From positions 1 to 64,000 of the forward strand of contig UQKL01000002.1 in the NCBI GenBank assembly GCA_900541695.1: a stretch of DNA of 64,000 nucleotides, written 5' to 3'. The stretch's first letter is position 1; each line of letters starts with the position of its first letter. The notes under the pieces were generated by a model. The model saw only the letters and a program-made list of their open reading frames with translations, ran no database searches and was not told the DNA's origin. The translations under genes and the position numbers were made by a program. Source of the DNA: an uncultured Collinsella sp. GTDB lineage: Bacteria > Actinomycetota > Coriobacteriia > Coriobacteriales > Coriobacteriaceae. Below are positions 9,030 to 16,893 of the stretch, piece after piece.

Positions 9030-9363
9030 TGCTGGCGATGAGGTCGTTTGCTTTGGTGGCGATGACGTTGTTGATGTCGGCCTGCAGCTCCTTGTAGACT
9101 GCTATGGCTCGCTCGCCGGCCGGCGTGAGCGTGGATCCGCGGGCGCCGTCGCGCTCGATGAGCTTGCAGCCTAGCTGGCCTTCCGCCTCGTTCACGATGC
9201 GCCAGGCCTTGGAATACGCCATGCCCATGCTCTTGGCGGCGCGGTTGAGCGAGTGCTCGCGGGCGATACCTTGCAGCAGCAAGACACAGCCGTGGCCGAA
9301 GACGCCCGGCAAATCCTTGTCGCACGCTTGAATGACCAACTTTGCCGTCGTCTTGTACTCCAT
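9019..9363 (-). CDS. ModE N-terminal-type winged-helix regulator
   Basis: A single-domain DNA-binding protein of the LysR/ModE N-terminal class. GVFGHGCVLLLQGIAREHSLNRAAKSMGMAYSKAWRIV, cited here by its parts GVFGHGCVLLL, SLNRAAKSMGMAYSKAW and LIERDGARGSTLTPAG, is the standard pattern. No molybdate-binding (MOP) domain is present, so this is the short form often found near molybdenum or redox genes; no such genes lie nearby. The ATG at 9363 has GGAG 3 nt upstream; a GTG at 9372 would add three residues but has its ribosome site only 2 nt away. It is divergent from guaB. Confidence 0.82.
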   Translation of the reverse strand: MEYKTTAKLVIQACDKDLPGVFGHGCVLLLQGIAREHSLNRAAKSMGMAYSKAWRIVNEAEGQLGCKLIERDGARGSTLTPAGERAIAVYKELQADINNVIATKANDLIASIKE

Positions 9364-9448
9364 GTGCTCCACGTCTCCCCGCTAAAGTGTTTGCTGGGCA
9401 AACGCAAAGCCTGCGTCAAACCCTCGTGTGCTCTTCTTAAATCATGCA

Positions 9449-9477
9449 TTGTAGCAGTCAAAGTGCGTTAAGATACT
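9449..9477 (+). promoter_or_regulatory. Possible guaB promoter
   Basis: TTGTAG (9449-9454) and GATACT (9472-9477) are separated by 17 nt. Each matches four of six consensus bases. It lies 79 nt upstream of the guaB start. The leader between them has no recognisable purine or guanidine riboswitch core. Confidence 0.35.
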
Positions 9478-9556
9478 TCCCCAGTATTGGGCGCCCAAGG
9501 TTGGGCTGGGTCCTACGAGGCCTGCAGCCGACCGGTCGCATGGAAAAAGGAGAAAC

Positions 9557-11068
9557 ATGGCTACGTTCTTTCCCGGTGAGTCCCACACGTTTTCGGAGTA
9601 TCTGCTGGTTCCTGGTTACTCGTCCTCGCAGTGCATCCCCAACAACGTCTCTCTCAAGACGCCGCTAACCCGCTTTAAGCGCGGTGAGAAGCCGGCGATC
9701 ACCCTGAACATCCCCATGGTTTCCGCCATCATGCAGTCCGTCTCGGGCGTCGACATGGGTGTCGCGCTCGCTACCGAGGGTGGCCTGTCCTTCATTTACG
9801 GTTCTCAGACCCCCGAGTCCGAGGCTGCTATGGTCAAGGCCGTTAAGGATCACAAGGCTGGTTTCGTTCAGTCCGATTCCACGCTGACCCCCGATATGAC
9901 CATGGAGCAGGTCATCGAGCTCAAGGAGAAGACCGGCCACTCCACCATGCCGGTCACCGACGACGGCACTCCCAAGGGCAAGCTCCTGGGCATTGTCACC
10001 AGCCGTGACTATCGTCCCAGCCGCGATGACCACCAGAAGAAGGTCTCCGAGTTCATGACCCCGCGTGAGCGGCTTATCGTGGGCGACAAGAACATCAGCC
10101 TCAAGGTTGCCAACGACGTCATCTGGGACAACAAGCTCAACGCCCTGCCTATCGTCGACGACAACGATCACCTTATGGGCATCGTCTTCCGCAAGGACTA
10201 CGACAGCCACAAGACCAACCCCAACGAGCTGCTCGATAACGACAAGCGCTATATGGTCGGCGCCGGTATCAATACCCGCGACTATGCCGAGCGCGTGCCG
10301 CTGCTCATCGAGGCCGGTGCCGATGTCCTGTGCATCGATTCTTCCGAGGGCTTCAGCGAGTGGCAGAAGCGCACCATCGAGTGGATTCGCGCCAACTACG
10401 GCGAGGACGTCAAGGTCGGTGCCGGTAACGTCGTCGACGCCGAGGGCTTCCGCTTCTTGGCCGACTGCGGGGCCGACTTCATCAAGGTCGGTATCGGCGG
10501 CGGTTCCATTTGCATCACCCGCGAGACCAAGGGCATCGGCCGTGGCCAGGCCACCGCGCTGATCGACGTCTGCCGCGCCCGTGACGAGTACTACGAGGAG
10601 ACCGGTGTCTACGTGCCCGTGTGCTCCGACGGCGGCATCGTCTACGACTACCACATGACGCTCGCCCTTGCCATGGGCGCCGACTTTATGATGCTGGGCC
10701 GCTACTTCGCCCGCTTTGACGAGAGCCCGACCGAGCGCGTCAACGTCAACGGCCAGTACATGAAGGAGTACTGGGGCGAGGGTTCTGCGCGTGCCCGCAA
10801 CTGGCAGCGCTACGACCTGGGCGGCGCCGCGAAGCTCAGCTTCGTCGAGGGCGTCGACTCCTACGTTCCCTACGCCGGCTCCCTCAAGGACGGCGTGGGC
10901 GGTACGCTCTACAAGGTTAAGTCCACGATGTGCAACTGCGGCGCCCTCTCGATCCCCGAGCTCCAGGAAAAGGCGCGCCTGACCCTGGTCTCCTCGACCT
11001 CGATCGTCGAAGGCGGAGCCCACGACGTCGTAGTCAAGGACTCCCAACAGAGCGTAACGTATCGATAA
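9557..11068 (+). CDS. guaB: Inosine-5'-monophosphate dehydrogenase
   Basis: A 503-aa enzyme that oxidises IMP to XMP with NAD+, the committed step to GMP. It has the catalytic barrel with two inserted CBS domains (roughly residues 105-225). The catalytic cysteine is in [12 protein letters not shown] at Cys319, and the Arg-Tyr pair that activates water is in NWQRYDLGG at Arg418-Tyr419. Both the residue numbers and the surrounding sequence coincide with the enzyme of the protist Tritrichomonas foetus (recalled, not searched). Most bacterial enzymes have GxGPGS at the cysteine loop instead. The ATG follows AAGGAGAAAC. The gene is monocistronic, with a structured element 3 nt after its stop. Confidence 0.97.
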   Translation: MATFFPGESHTFSEYLLVPGYSSSQCIPNNVSLKTPLTRFKRGEKPAITLNIPMVSAIMQSVSGVDMGVALATEGGLSFIYGSQTPESEAAMVKAVKDHKAGFVQSDSTLTPDMTMEQVIELKEKTGHSTMPVTDDGTPKGKLLGIVTSRDYRPSRDDHQKKVSEFMTPRERLIVGDKNISLKVANDVIWDNKLNALPIVDDNDHLMGIVFRKDYDSHKTNPNELLDNDKRYMVGAGINTRDYAERVPLLIEAGADVLCIDSSEGFSEWQKRTIEWIRANYGEDVKVGAGNVVDAEGFRFLADCGADFIKVGIGGGSICITRETKGIGRGQATALIDVCRARDEYYEETGVYVPVCSDGGIVYDYHMTLALAMGADFMMLGRYFARFDESPTERVNVNGQYMKEYWGEGSARARNWQRYDLGGAAKLSFVEGVDSYVPYAGSLKDGVGGTLYKVKSTMCNCGALSIPELQEKARLTLVSSTSIVEGGAHDVVVKDSQQSVTYR

Positions 11069-11070
11069 GC

Positions 11071-11170
11071 GGCTTTCCCAAGCACCGCACCTTGCCGTTC
11101 AAACCGTCGCTCGCGTACCAAAGTACGCGTCGCTCCTCTTTCACGGCAATCTGCGGCACTTGGAAAACCC
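11071..11170. repeat. Structured ~100-nt intergenic element, copy 1 (after guaB)
   Basis: An outer imperfect inverted repeat (11071-11099 with 11142-11170) encloses a core with the perfect hairpin CGCGTAC-CAAA-GTACGCG (11112-11129) and the motif CTCCTCTTTCACG. A second copy lies at 54471-54569 after ileS. The cores are nearly identical, but the arms differ and remain complementary within each copy. It begins 3 nt after the guaB stop. It has no T-tract, so it is not an ordinary terminator. Function is unknown. Confidence 0.7.
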
Positions 11171-11227
11171 GACCATGCTTGGGCGGATAACAGATAGCGG
11201 TTGATTCACAACCACGTTATTTAGATA

Positions 11228-11262
11228 AAGCGAGATGCCTGCAAGTCGCAGGCATCTCGCTT
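11228..11262. terminator. Perfect hairpin between guaB and leuS
   Basis: AAGCGAGATGCCTGC (11228-11242) pairs perfectly with 11248-11262 around a 5-nt loop, giving a 15-bp stem. The following TTGTCGTATTT is only weakly T-rich, so the terminator function for guaB is likely but not certain. Confidence 0.6.
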
Positions 11263-11296
11263 GTCGTATTTGCTATCATCAGTCAAGTTAACCTTA

Positions 11297-11415
11297 GGGT
11301 CGGGCGGCTTGGCTTTGTTCGCTACAAGTTCCGCACGCAAAGAAGAGCACTTAATGTGCTCTTCGTCTTGCGCAGGACTGTCCGCAGTAGCGAATAAAGC
11401 CAAGCCGCCCGACCC
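11297..11415. repeat. Long hairpin in the leuS leader
   Basis: A 29-nt arm at 11297-11325 is the reverse complement of 11387-11415 with a single mismatch. Between them is a second hairpin around AAGAGCAC-TTAAT-GTGCTCTT (11343-11363). The structure ends 23 nt before the leuS ATG and lacks a T-tract and any T-box core sequence. It could be a leader control element or a REPIN/MITE-like insertion; the sequence alone does not decide. Confidence 0.7.
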
Positions 11416-11438
11416 CAGCTAAGATTAAAGGAGCTGAT

Positions 11439-14015
11439 ATGTGCGATTGCACAGATCATAAGGACGAGATCCCTGCCTACGACGCGCAGGCCATTGAGTC
11501 CAAGTGGATGAAGGCCTGGGAGGACTCCGACCTCTTTGCCGTCGACACCGACGACAGTAAGCCTAAAAAGTATGTGCTCGAGATGTTCCCGTATCCGTCG
11601 GGTGACCTGCACATGGGCCACGCGCGCAACTATACCATCGGCGATGCCATGGCCCGTCAGGCCCGCATGCGCGGCTTTGACGTGCTGCATCCCATCGGCT
11701 TTGACGCCTTTGGCCTGCCCGCCGAGAACGCCGCCATCAAGCACAACACGCAGGCTGCCGCCTGGACGTATAAGAATATGGACCAGGCGCTCGCCACGAT
11801 GAAGCGCATGGGCTTCTCCTACGATCTGGATCGCATGGTCAAGACCTGCAGCCCCGACTACTACCGCTGGGGTCAGTGGATCTTTGAGAAGCTGTGGGAA
11901 AAGGGCCTGGTCTACCGCAAGAAGAACCCGGTCAACTGGTGCCCTAACTGCAAGACCGTTCTGGCCAACGAGCAGGTCACCGAGGGCAAGTGCTGGCGCT
12001 GCGGCACCGAGCCCGAGAAGCGCGACCTTGAGCAGTGGTACTTCAAGATTACCGAGTACTCCCAGGAGCTGCTCGATGATCTGGAGAAGCTTCCCGGTTG
12101 GCCCGAGCGCGTCAAGCAGATGCAGGCCAACTGGATCGGTCGCTCCGAGGGTGCCGAGGTCGACTTTACCCTGTGCGACCAGGATGGCGAGCCCATCGAG
12201 GGCGATGAGGGCAAGATCACCGTCTTCACCACGCGTGCCGATACCCTCTTTGGCGTCTCCTTCTTTGTCCTGGCTCCCGAGTACGCTCGTCTGCACGAGC
12301 TCGTCGAGGGCACGGAGTACGAGGAGGCCGTCACCAAGATCGTCGAGGATTCCAAGCATATCTCCGCCGTCGAGCGTGCCCAGGGCACCCTCGAGAAGCA
12401 CGGTGCCTTTACCGGCCGCTACGTGGTGAACCCCGTGAACGGCGAGAAGGTCCCCGTGTGGGTTGCCGATTATGTCGTTGCCGACTACGGCACTGGCGCC
12501 GTCATGGCCGTTCCCTGCGGCGACCAGCGCGACTTTGAGTTTGCCCGCAAGTACGACCTGCCGATCGTGCCGATCATCCTGGACGATGACGACCGCGCTG
12601 CCGTCGAGGCCAGCGGCGAGACCATCGATACCTTCCATGCCGAGACCGTCGACTGGGACTGCGCCCACGCCGCCGAGGGCACGCTCGTCCAGTCCGGCAA
12701 GTACACCGGCATGCGCGGCGGTAAGCACTCCGAGGGCGAGGCTGCCATCGTGGCCGACCTCGAGGCTATGGGCTGCGGCCGTCGCAAGGTCGAGTTCCGC
12801 CTGCGCGACTGGCTCATCAGCCGTCAGCGCTATTGGGGCAACCCCATCCCGGCCATCCACTGCGAGCACTGCGGCATTGTGCCCGTGCCCGAGGATCAGC
12901 TGCCGGTGACGCTGCCCGAGAACCTTGACCTGGGCGCCGGCGAGACCCTCGCCGAGTGCAAGGACTTTTACGAGACCACCTGCCCGGTCTGCGGCCGCCC
13001 GGCCAAGCGCGAGACCGATACCATGGACACCTTCACCTGCTCCAGCTGGTATTACCTGCGCTATACCGACCCGCACAACACCGAGCTGCCCTTCTCCCGC
13101 GAGGCAGCCGACCGTTGGATGCCCGTCGATAACTACATCGGCGGCATCGAGCACGCCATTTTGCACCTGCTCTACAGCCGCTTCTTTACCAAGGCGCTGC
13201 GTGACCTGGGACTGCTGAGCGTGGACGAGCCCTTCACCAACCTGCTGTGCCAGGGCATGGTCAAGGACGAGAACGGCGACACCATGTCCAAGTCCAAGGG
13301 CAACGTCGTGCCCCCGAGCTCGGTTATCGAGCCCTACGGCGCCGACACCATGCGTCTGGCGATCCTGTTTATCGCCCCGCCCGAGAAGGACTTCGACTGG
13401 GATCCCAAGGCCGTCGAGGGCGCCAACCGCTTTATCAAGCGCGCCTGGCGTATCGTGTGGCAGCTCGTCCAGTCGGGTGACGCCAACGTTGCCTTCGACA
13501 AGTCCGTGCTCGACGAGACCGCGATGAAGCTCTATCGCGAGCGTCACCGCACCATCGCCAAGTGCACCGAGGACTTCGATCGCGGCCAGTTCAACACCGC
13601 GATCTCTGCCGTCATGGAGCTCGTCAACGCGGCAAGCGCCTACCTCAACGCCACCGAGGGCGCTGACCGCGACAAGGCCCTGTGCTACGGCGTGGCCAAG
13701 GACATCGTGAGCGTCCTGGCGCCCATCTGCCCGTTCTGGGCCGACGAGCTGTGGCACGAGGCGCTCGGATGCGAGGGCAACGCCTATACCGCCGCCTGGC
13801 CCGAGTTTGACCTGGCCGAGTCCATCGAGGACACGGTGCAGATCGTCGTTCAGGTGCTCGGTAAGGTTCGCGGCCGCATCGACGTTGCCCGCGATGCCTC
13901 CAACGAGGAGATGCAAGCTGCCGCCGAGGAGGCCGTTGCCAAGTGGCTCGAGGGCAAGACGGTCGTCAAGGCCATCTGCGTGCCCGGCAAGCTGGTCAAC
14001 CTGGTGGTCAAGTAA
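11439..14015 (+). CDS. leuS: Leucyl-tRNA synthetase
   Basis: An 858-aa class I aminoacyl-tRNA synthetase that charges tRNA-Leu. The HIGH-type motif is in [19 protein letters not shown] (about residues 49-67), and KMSKS is in [11 protein letters not shown] near residue 620. Between them is the editing domain, with a T-rich [11 protein letters not shown] segment near residue 265. Zinc-type cysteine pairs (CPNC, CWRC) occur near residues 168-190. The ATG follows AAAGGAGCTGAT. Length is normal for a bacterial LeuRS. It appears to be transcribed alone from its long structured leader and ends at a bidirectional terminator. Confidence 0.97.
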   Translation: MCDCTDHKDEIPAYDAQAIESKWMKAWEDSDLFAVDTDDSKPKKYVLEMFPYPSGDLHMGHARNYTIGDAMARQARMRGFDVLHPIGFDAFGLPAENAAIKHNTQAAAWTYKNMDQALATMKRMGFSYDLDRMVKTCSPDYYRWGQWIFEKLWEKGLVYRKKNPVNWCPNCKTVLANEQVTEGKCWRCGTEPEKRDLEQWYFKITEYSQELLDDLEKLPGWPERVKQMQANWIGRSEGAEVDFTLCDQDGEPIEGDEGKITVFTTRADTLFGVSFFVLAPEYARLHELVEGTEYEEAVTKIVEDSKHISAVERAQGTLEKHGAFTGRYVVNPVNGEKVPVWVADYVVADYGTGAVMAVPCGDQRDFEFARKYDLPIVPIILDDDDRAAVEASGETIDTFHAETVDWDCAHAAEGTLVQSGKYTGMRGGKHSEGEAAIVADLEAMGCGRRKVEFRLRDWLISRQRYWGNPIPAIHCEHCGIVPVPEDQLPVTLPENLDLGAGETLAECKDFYETTCPVCGRPAKRETDTMDTFTCSSWYYLRYTDPHNTELPFSREAADRWMPVDNYIGGIEHAILHLLYSRFFTKALRDLGLLSVDEPFTNLLCQGMVKDENGDTMSKSKGNVVPPSSVIEPYGADTMRLAILFIAPPEKDFDWDPKAVEGANRFIKRAWRIVWQLVQSGDANVAFDKSVLDETAMKLYRERHRTIAKCTEDFDRGQFNTAISAVMELVNAASAYLNATEGADRDKALCYGVAKDIVSVLAPICPFWADELWHEALGCEGNAYTAAWPEFDLAESIEDTVQIVVQVLGKVRGRIDVARDASNEEMQAAAEEAVAKWLEGKTVVKAICVPGKLVNLVVK

Positions 14016-14039
14016 GCACTGCGAGCATAACTGACGCAT

Positions 14040-14079
14040 AAAAGACGAGGGGCGATCCGGTTGGGTCGTCCCTCGTTTT
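14040..14079. terminator. Bidirectional terminator between leuS and the lipoprotein gene
   Basis: ACGAGGGGCGA and TCGTCCCTCGT form a stem around TCCGGTTGGG, followed by TTTTGC on the plus strand and by TCTTTTA on the minus strand. It serves the two convergent genes. A second small hairpin, TGGCGC-TTA-GCGCCA, lies at 14101-14115. Confidence 0.75.
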
Positions 14080-14119
14080 GCACTGTGTGCCCCGTTTGGC
14101 TGGCGCTTAGCGCCACCCT

Positions 14120-14692
14120 CTACGGAATGTGTACCAGGTCCCTAAAGTAGACATTGCCCGTCTGCTCCTCGAACATCCAGATATTGAGGTAGATGTCGTT
14201 GAGGTCGTTGTTCACGTCAAAGTTCGGGTCGTCGAAGGTGCCTACAAAGGTGAGCATCGCGGTCGCTTCTTCGCCTGCGGCGACGGGCTGGCGCATGCGT
14301 ACGTCGCAGACGACACCGTTGACGTAGGCATAAGCATCAACATCGCCAAACATCATGTCGACATCGGTGTTGTTTGTCACCGCAAAGATCAACACGGCGT
14401 CGCCGTAGCCATCCGTGTCCTTGCCCACGCAGGTAACATGGACGTTCTCGTCTGCCTCTAGGTCGATGGGGAACTGTTCTTGAGGGCCGGGACCCAAACC
14501 CTGGGGGTCGACTATATCTTCGTCTATTTTGTCGAAACGCTCCGATGGCGTCGTTTTCTCGATGGCTTTGGTGCTGCCGAGATCCGGCTCACATGGTCCG
14601 GTGTTGCCATCGATGTTGCTGCAGCCCGCCAAAGCGAACGAGCAGGCTGCAATGGCGAGCGCGATCGTGCAGAGGGTGCCTAGGCGTTCCAT
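14120..14692 (-). CDS. Small secreted lipoprotein, function unknown
   Basis: A 190-aa protein with a signal peptide and lipobox LAGC (Cys24), so it is probably anchored outside the membrane. The mature part is acidic. From about residue 80 it contains a beta-rich region with VTCVGKDTDGYGDAVLIFAV and TFVGTFDDPNF, reminiscent of the immunoglobulin-like DUF4352/DUF5067 lipoproteins of Gram-positive bacteria; I cannot place it more precisely. The start is supported by AAGGAGGATCC just upstream. It is convergent with leuS and divergent from the rimP operon. Confidence 0.8.
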   Translation of the reverse strand: MERLGTLCTIALAIAACSFALAGCSNIDGNTGPCEPDLGSTKAIEKTTPSERFDKIDEDIVDPQGLGPGPQEQFPIDLEADENVHVTCVGKDTDGYGDAVLIFAVTNNTDVDMMFGDVDAYAYVNGVVCDVRMRQPVAAGEEATAMLTFVGTFDDPNFDVNNDLNDIYLNIWMFEEQTGNVYFRDLVHIP

Positions 14693-14954
14693 GGATCCTC
14701 CTTGCCATAGAGATGCTGGACGGTTGTACGGTCAATGCGTGTGGCAGGCTTTCTCGCTACAGAATGCCTCTCAGCTCTAGTCTGTCCGATGTGCGCCCAG
14801 GGATGGAATGCCCATAGGGCCCGATTCGGTCGGCGCGCTGGGACCCATGGCCCGTTTTGGGGCTTTTGGGGAGCACCGCACAGGAGTCCTCGCCTAATTG
14901 TCCTATTCTTGTGGAGAAGCTGTGGGCGCGCTGACCTGCGAATTTCTTTGACGC
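14693..14954. other. Spacer without a recognised gene
   Basis: This spacer between the divergent lipoprotein gene and the rimP promoter holds open frames only as shadows, with no convincing start sites. Several G-rich tracts occur at 14860-14880. A TTGACC on the minus strand about 40 nt upstream of the lipoprotein start could be a -35 box, but no good -10 follows at proper distance. Confidence 0.4.
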
Positions 14955-14983
14955 TTGCACGTTTTCGCAGGTATTGGTATAGT
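14955..14983 (+). promoter_or_regulatory. Promoter of the rimP-nusA-infB operon
   Basis: TTGCAC (14955-14960) and TATAGT (14978-14983) lie 17 nt apart. The -10 box matches five of six consensus bases. Transcription would start near 14990, just ahead of the leader terminator at 15010-15041. Confidence 0.6.
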
Positions 14984-15009
14984 TTGCTTGCAAATGAAGT
15001 TGTAATTGA

Positions 15010-15041
15010 AAGAAGTGGGGTTTCGGCCCCGCTTCTTTTTT
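15010..15041 (+). terminator. Leader terminator (attenuator) before rimP
   Basis: AGAAGTGGGG (15011-15020) pairs with CCCCGCTTCT (15027-15036), including one G-T pair, and runs directly into a T-tract to 15041. It sits about 20 nt after the expected transcription start and 20 nt before the rimP start. It therefore lies inside the leader rather than after an upstream gene. Confidence 0.85.
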
Positions 15042-15061
15042 GTATGGATGGAGGTGCCGCA

Positions 15062-15556
15062 ATGGTCAAGACCAAGACCGAGCAGGCGATCATCGACGCG
15101 CTCGAGGCCGTCGCTCCCCAGCACGATGTCGATATTGTCGACGTTGAGCTCGTGGGCGCCACCAAGGCCCCCTGCGTGCGTGTGCGTATCGAGGGTGCCG
15201 AGGGTCAGAGCCTGTCGCTCAACGACGTCACGGCCAATACCAAGTGGGTCGGCGACGTGATCGAGGAGCTCGACCCCATTTCTTCGAGCTACACGCTCGA
15301 GGTGTCGAGCCCGGGTATGGCGCGCCCGCTGCGCCGTCCGCGCGACTTTGCCCGCTTTGTGGGCGAGGACTGCGAGCTCACCTCCACCGCCACCGAGGGC
15401 CGTCGCAAGTACTCCGGCAAGATTGTCGCCGCGACCGAGACGAACGTGACCCTCGAGCTCGAGGACGGCGAGTCCGTCACCCTCGATTTCTCTGATGTTA
15501 AAAAGTGCAAGTTGAAGCCCACCTACGACTTCAAGCCCGCGAAGGAAGGAAACTAA
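15062..15556 (+). CDS. rimP: Ribosome maturation factor RimP
   Basis: A 164-aa protein needed for 30S subunit assembly. The N-terminal domain ends with SSYTLEVSSPGMARPL (about residues 78-93), the family signature with the conserved SPG. The C-terminal small Sm-like barrel has KYSGKIVAATETNVTLELEDGE. I place the start at the ATG at 15062, which has GGAGGT 7 nt upstream; the frame is open further upstream but runs into the leader terminator. It is first in the rimP-nusA-infB operon, with nusA following directly. Confidence 0.95.
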   Translation: MVKTKTEQAIIDALEAVAPQHDVDIVDVELVGATKAPCVRVRIEGAEGQSLSLNDVTANTKWVGDVIEELDPISSSYTLEVSSPGMARPLRRPRDFARFVGEDCELTSTATEGRRKYSGKIVAATETNVTLELEDGESVTLDFSDVKKCKLKPTYDFKPAKEGN

Positions 15557-15557
15557 C

Positions 15558-16802
15558 ATGGCAGCATCCGACATGATGTCCGCCCTGATGGAGCTTTGCC
15601 AGGAGAGGCACATCGACCAGCTCTACCTGATCGACCGCCTGGAGCAGTCGCTCGCCAAGAGCTATGCCGAGATCTTGCATCTTGAGTGGGGCGCCAAGGT
15701 GACCATCGACCGCACCACCGGCAAGATCTACGTTTACCGTCTGGAGCCGATCGACGATTCCATGGACGAGGAGGGCAACTTCACCGAGTTCGAGGAGATC
15801 GACGTCACCCCCAAGAACACGAGCCGCATCGCCGCTCAGCACGCCAAGGCCGAGATCAACGCCATCGTGCGTAACTCCGCCCGCGAGCAGATCTACGAGG
15901 AGTTCTCCGGTCGTATCGGTGACCTCATCAGCGGTACCGTGCTGCAGTCCACGCCCGACTTCACGATCGTCAAGATCCGCGATGGCGTCGAGGCCGAGCT
16001 GCCGCATTTTGACCAGCGCCGTTACGAGAACGAGCGCAACGAGCGTCCGATGGGCGAGCGCTATCTGCACAACCAGCACATCAAGGCCGTGATCATCGAC
16101 GTCCGCGATCCCAACTCCAACCTGCAGCCGGTTCGCGGCGAGCACAGCCGTCCGCCGATCGTCATCTCCCGCACCCACCCCGAGCTCATGCGTCGTCTGT
16201 TTGAGCAGGAGGTGCCCGAGATCTATGAGGGCACCGTCCAGATTAAGTCGATTGCCCGCGAGCCCGGCCAGCGCTCCAAGGTCGCCGTCCACTCGCTCGA
16301 CGACCGCCTGGATCCCGTGGGCGCCTGCGTCGGCCCCAAGGGCAGCCGCGTTCGCGCCGTCGTGGGCGAGCTCCGCGGCGAGCGCGTCGACGTCATCCTG
16401 TGGGATGCCGATCCGGCCGTCTACGTCGCCAACGCCCTGTCGCCCGCCAAGGTCACCCGCGTCCTCATCGACGAGGAGAAGGCCTACGCCGGCGTCATCG
16501 TGCCCGACGACCAGCTTTCGCTCGCAATCGGCAAGGAGGGCCAGAACGCCCGCCTCGCCGCTCGCCTGACCGGCTGGCACATCGACATCAAGTCCGAGAC
16601 CCTTGCCGCCGACATCCTCAAGAACGTCCCCGTTCACGAGGAGCCCGCCGCCGACCTGATCGGTGACGAGGACGACGACGTCCGTCGCTGCGAGTACGTG
16701 TCCGAGGACGGCATTCAGTGCCGCAACCAGGCCCGCCCCGGCTCCCGTTTCTGCGGTGTCCACGACACCGACGCCTTCGATGATGCGGAGGACCTGATCT
16801 AG
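15558..16802 (+). CDS. nusA: Transcription termination/antitermination factor NusA with a C-terminal Cys/His knuckle
   Basis: A 414-aa protein that binds RNA polymerase and nascent RNA, controlling pausing, termination and antitermination. The N-terminal domain covers residues 1-125, the S1 domain starts at about 130 ([16 protein letters not shown]), and two KH domains follow with [18 protein letters not shown] and [19 protein letters not shown]. The last ~40 residues are unusual: Cys378, Cys388, Cys399 and His402 have a spacing that could bind zinc, followed by an acidic end. The usual ylxR and L7Ae-type genes between nusA and infB are absent here. Confidence 0.95.
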   Translation: MAASDMMSALMELCQERHIDQLYLIDRLEQSLAKSYAEILHLEWGAKVTIDRTTGKIYVYRLEPIDDSMDEEGNFTEFEEIDVTPKNTSRIAAQHAKAEINAIVRNSAREQIYEEFSGRIGDLISGTVLQSTPDFTIVKIRDGVEAELPHFDQRRYENERNERPMGERYLHNQHIKAVIIDVRDPNSNLQPVRGEHSRPPIVISRTHPELMRRLFEQEVPEIYEGTVQIKSIAREPGQRSKVAVHSLDDRLDPVGACVGPKGSRVRAVVGELRGERVDVILWDADPAVYVANALSPAKVTRVLIDEEKAYAGVIVPDDQLSLAIGKEGQNARLAARLTGWHIDIKSETLAADILKNVPVHEEPAADLIGDEDDDVRRCEYVSEDGIQCRNQARPGSRFCGVHDTDAFDDAEDLI

Positions 16803-16893
16803 CGCGCGGTCGCGCCGGGCAGGTCCCGGCGCATCTCCCACGCTCGTTCAGTCTCTAGGCACCCAAGGTGCCAGAAAGGGTAGGTGAAGTCAT

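Noticed and set aside
9478..9556. Purine or ppGpp riboswitch before guaB
   Set aside because: The 80-nt leader lacks any recognisable conserved core.
11269..11438. T-box riboswitch before leuS
   Set aside because: No GGGTGG-type T-box sequence, specifier loop or T-tract terminator; only a long hairpin is seen.
11322..14039. Very long open frame antisense to leuS (about 905 codons), and similar ones antisense to guaB, infB, dnaG and ileS
   Set aside because: They mirror the codon bias of the real high-GC genes on the other strand, show repetitive Leu/Gly/Val/Asp composition and no family motifs or ribosome sites.
16686..16802. NusA tail as a fused YlxR protein
   Set aside because: The Cys/His spacing and surrounding residues do not fit the YlxR pattern; it is too short.
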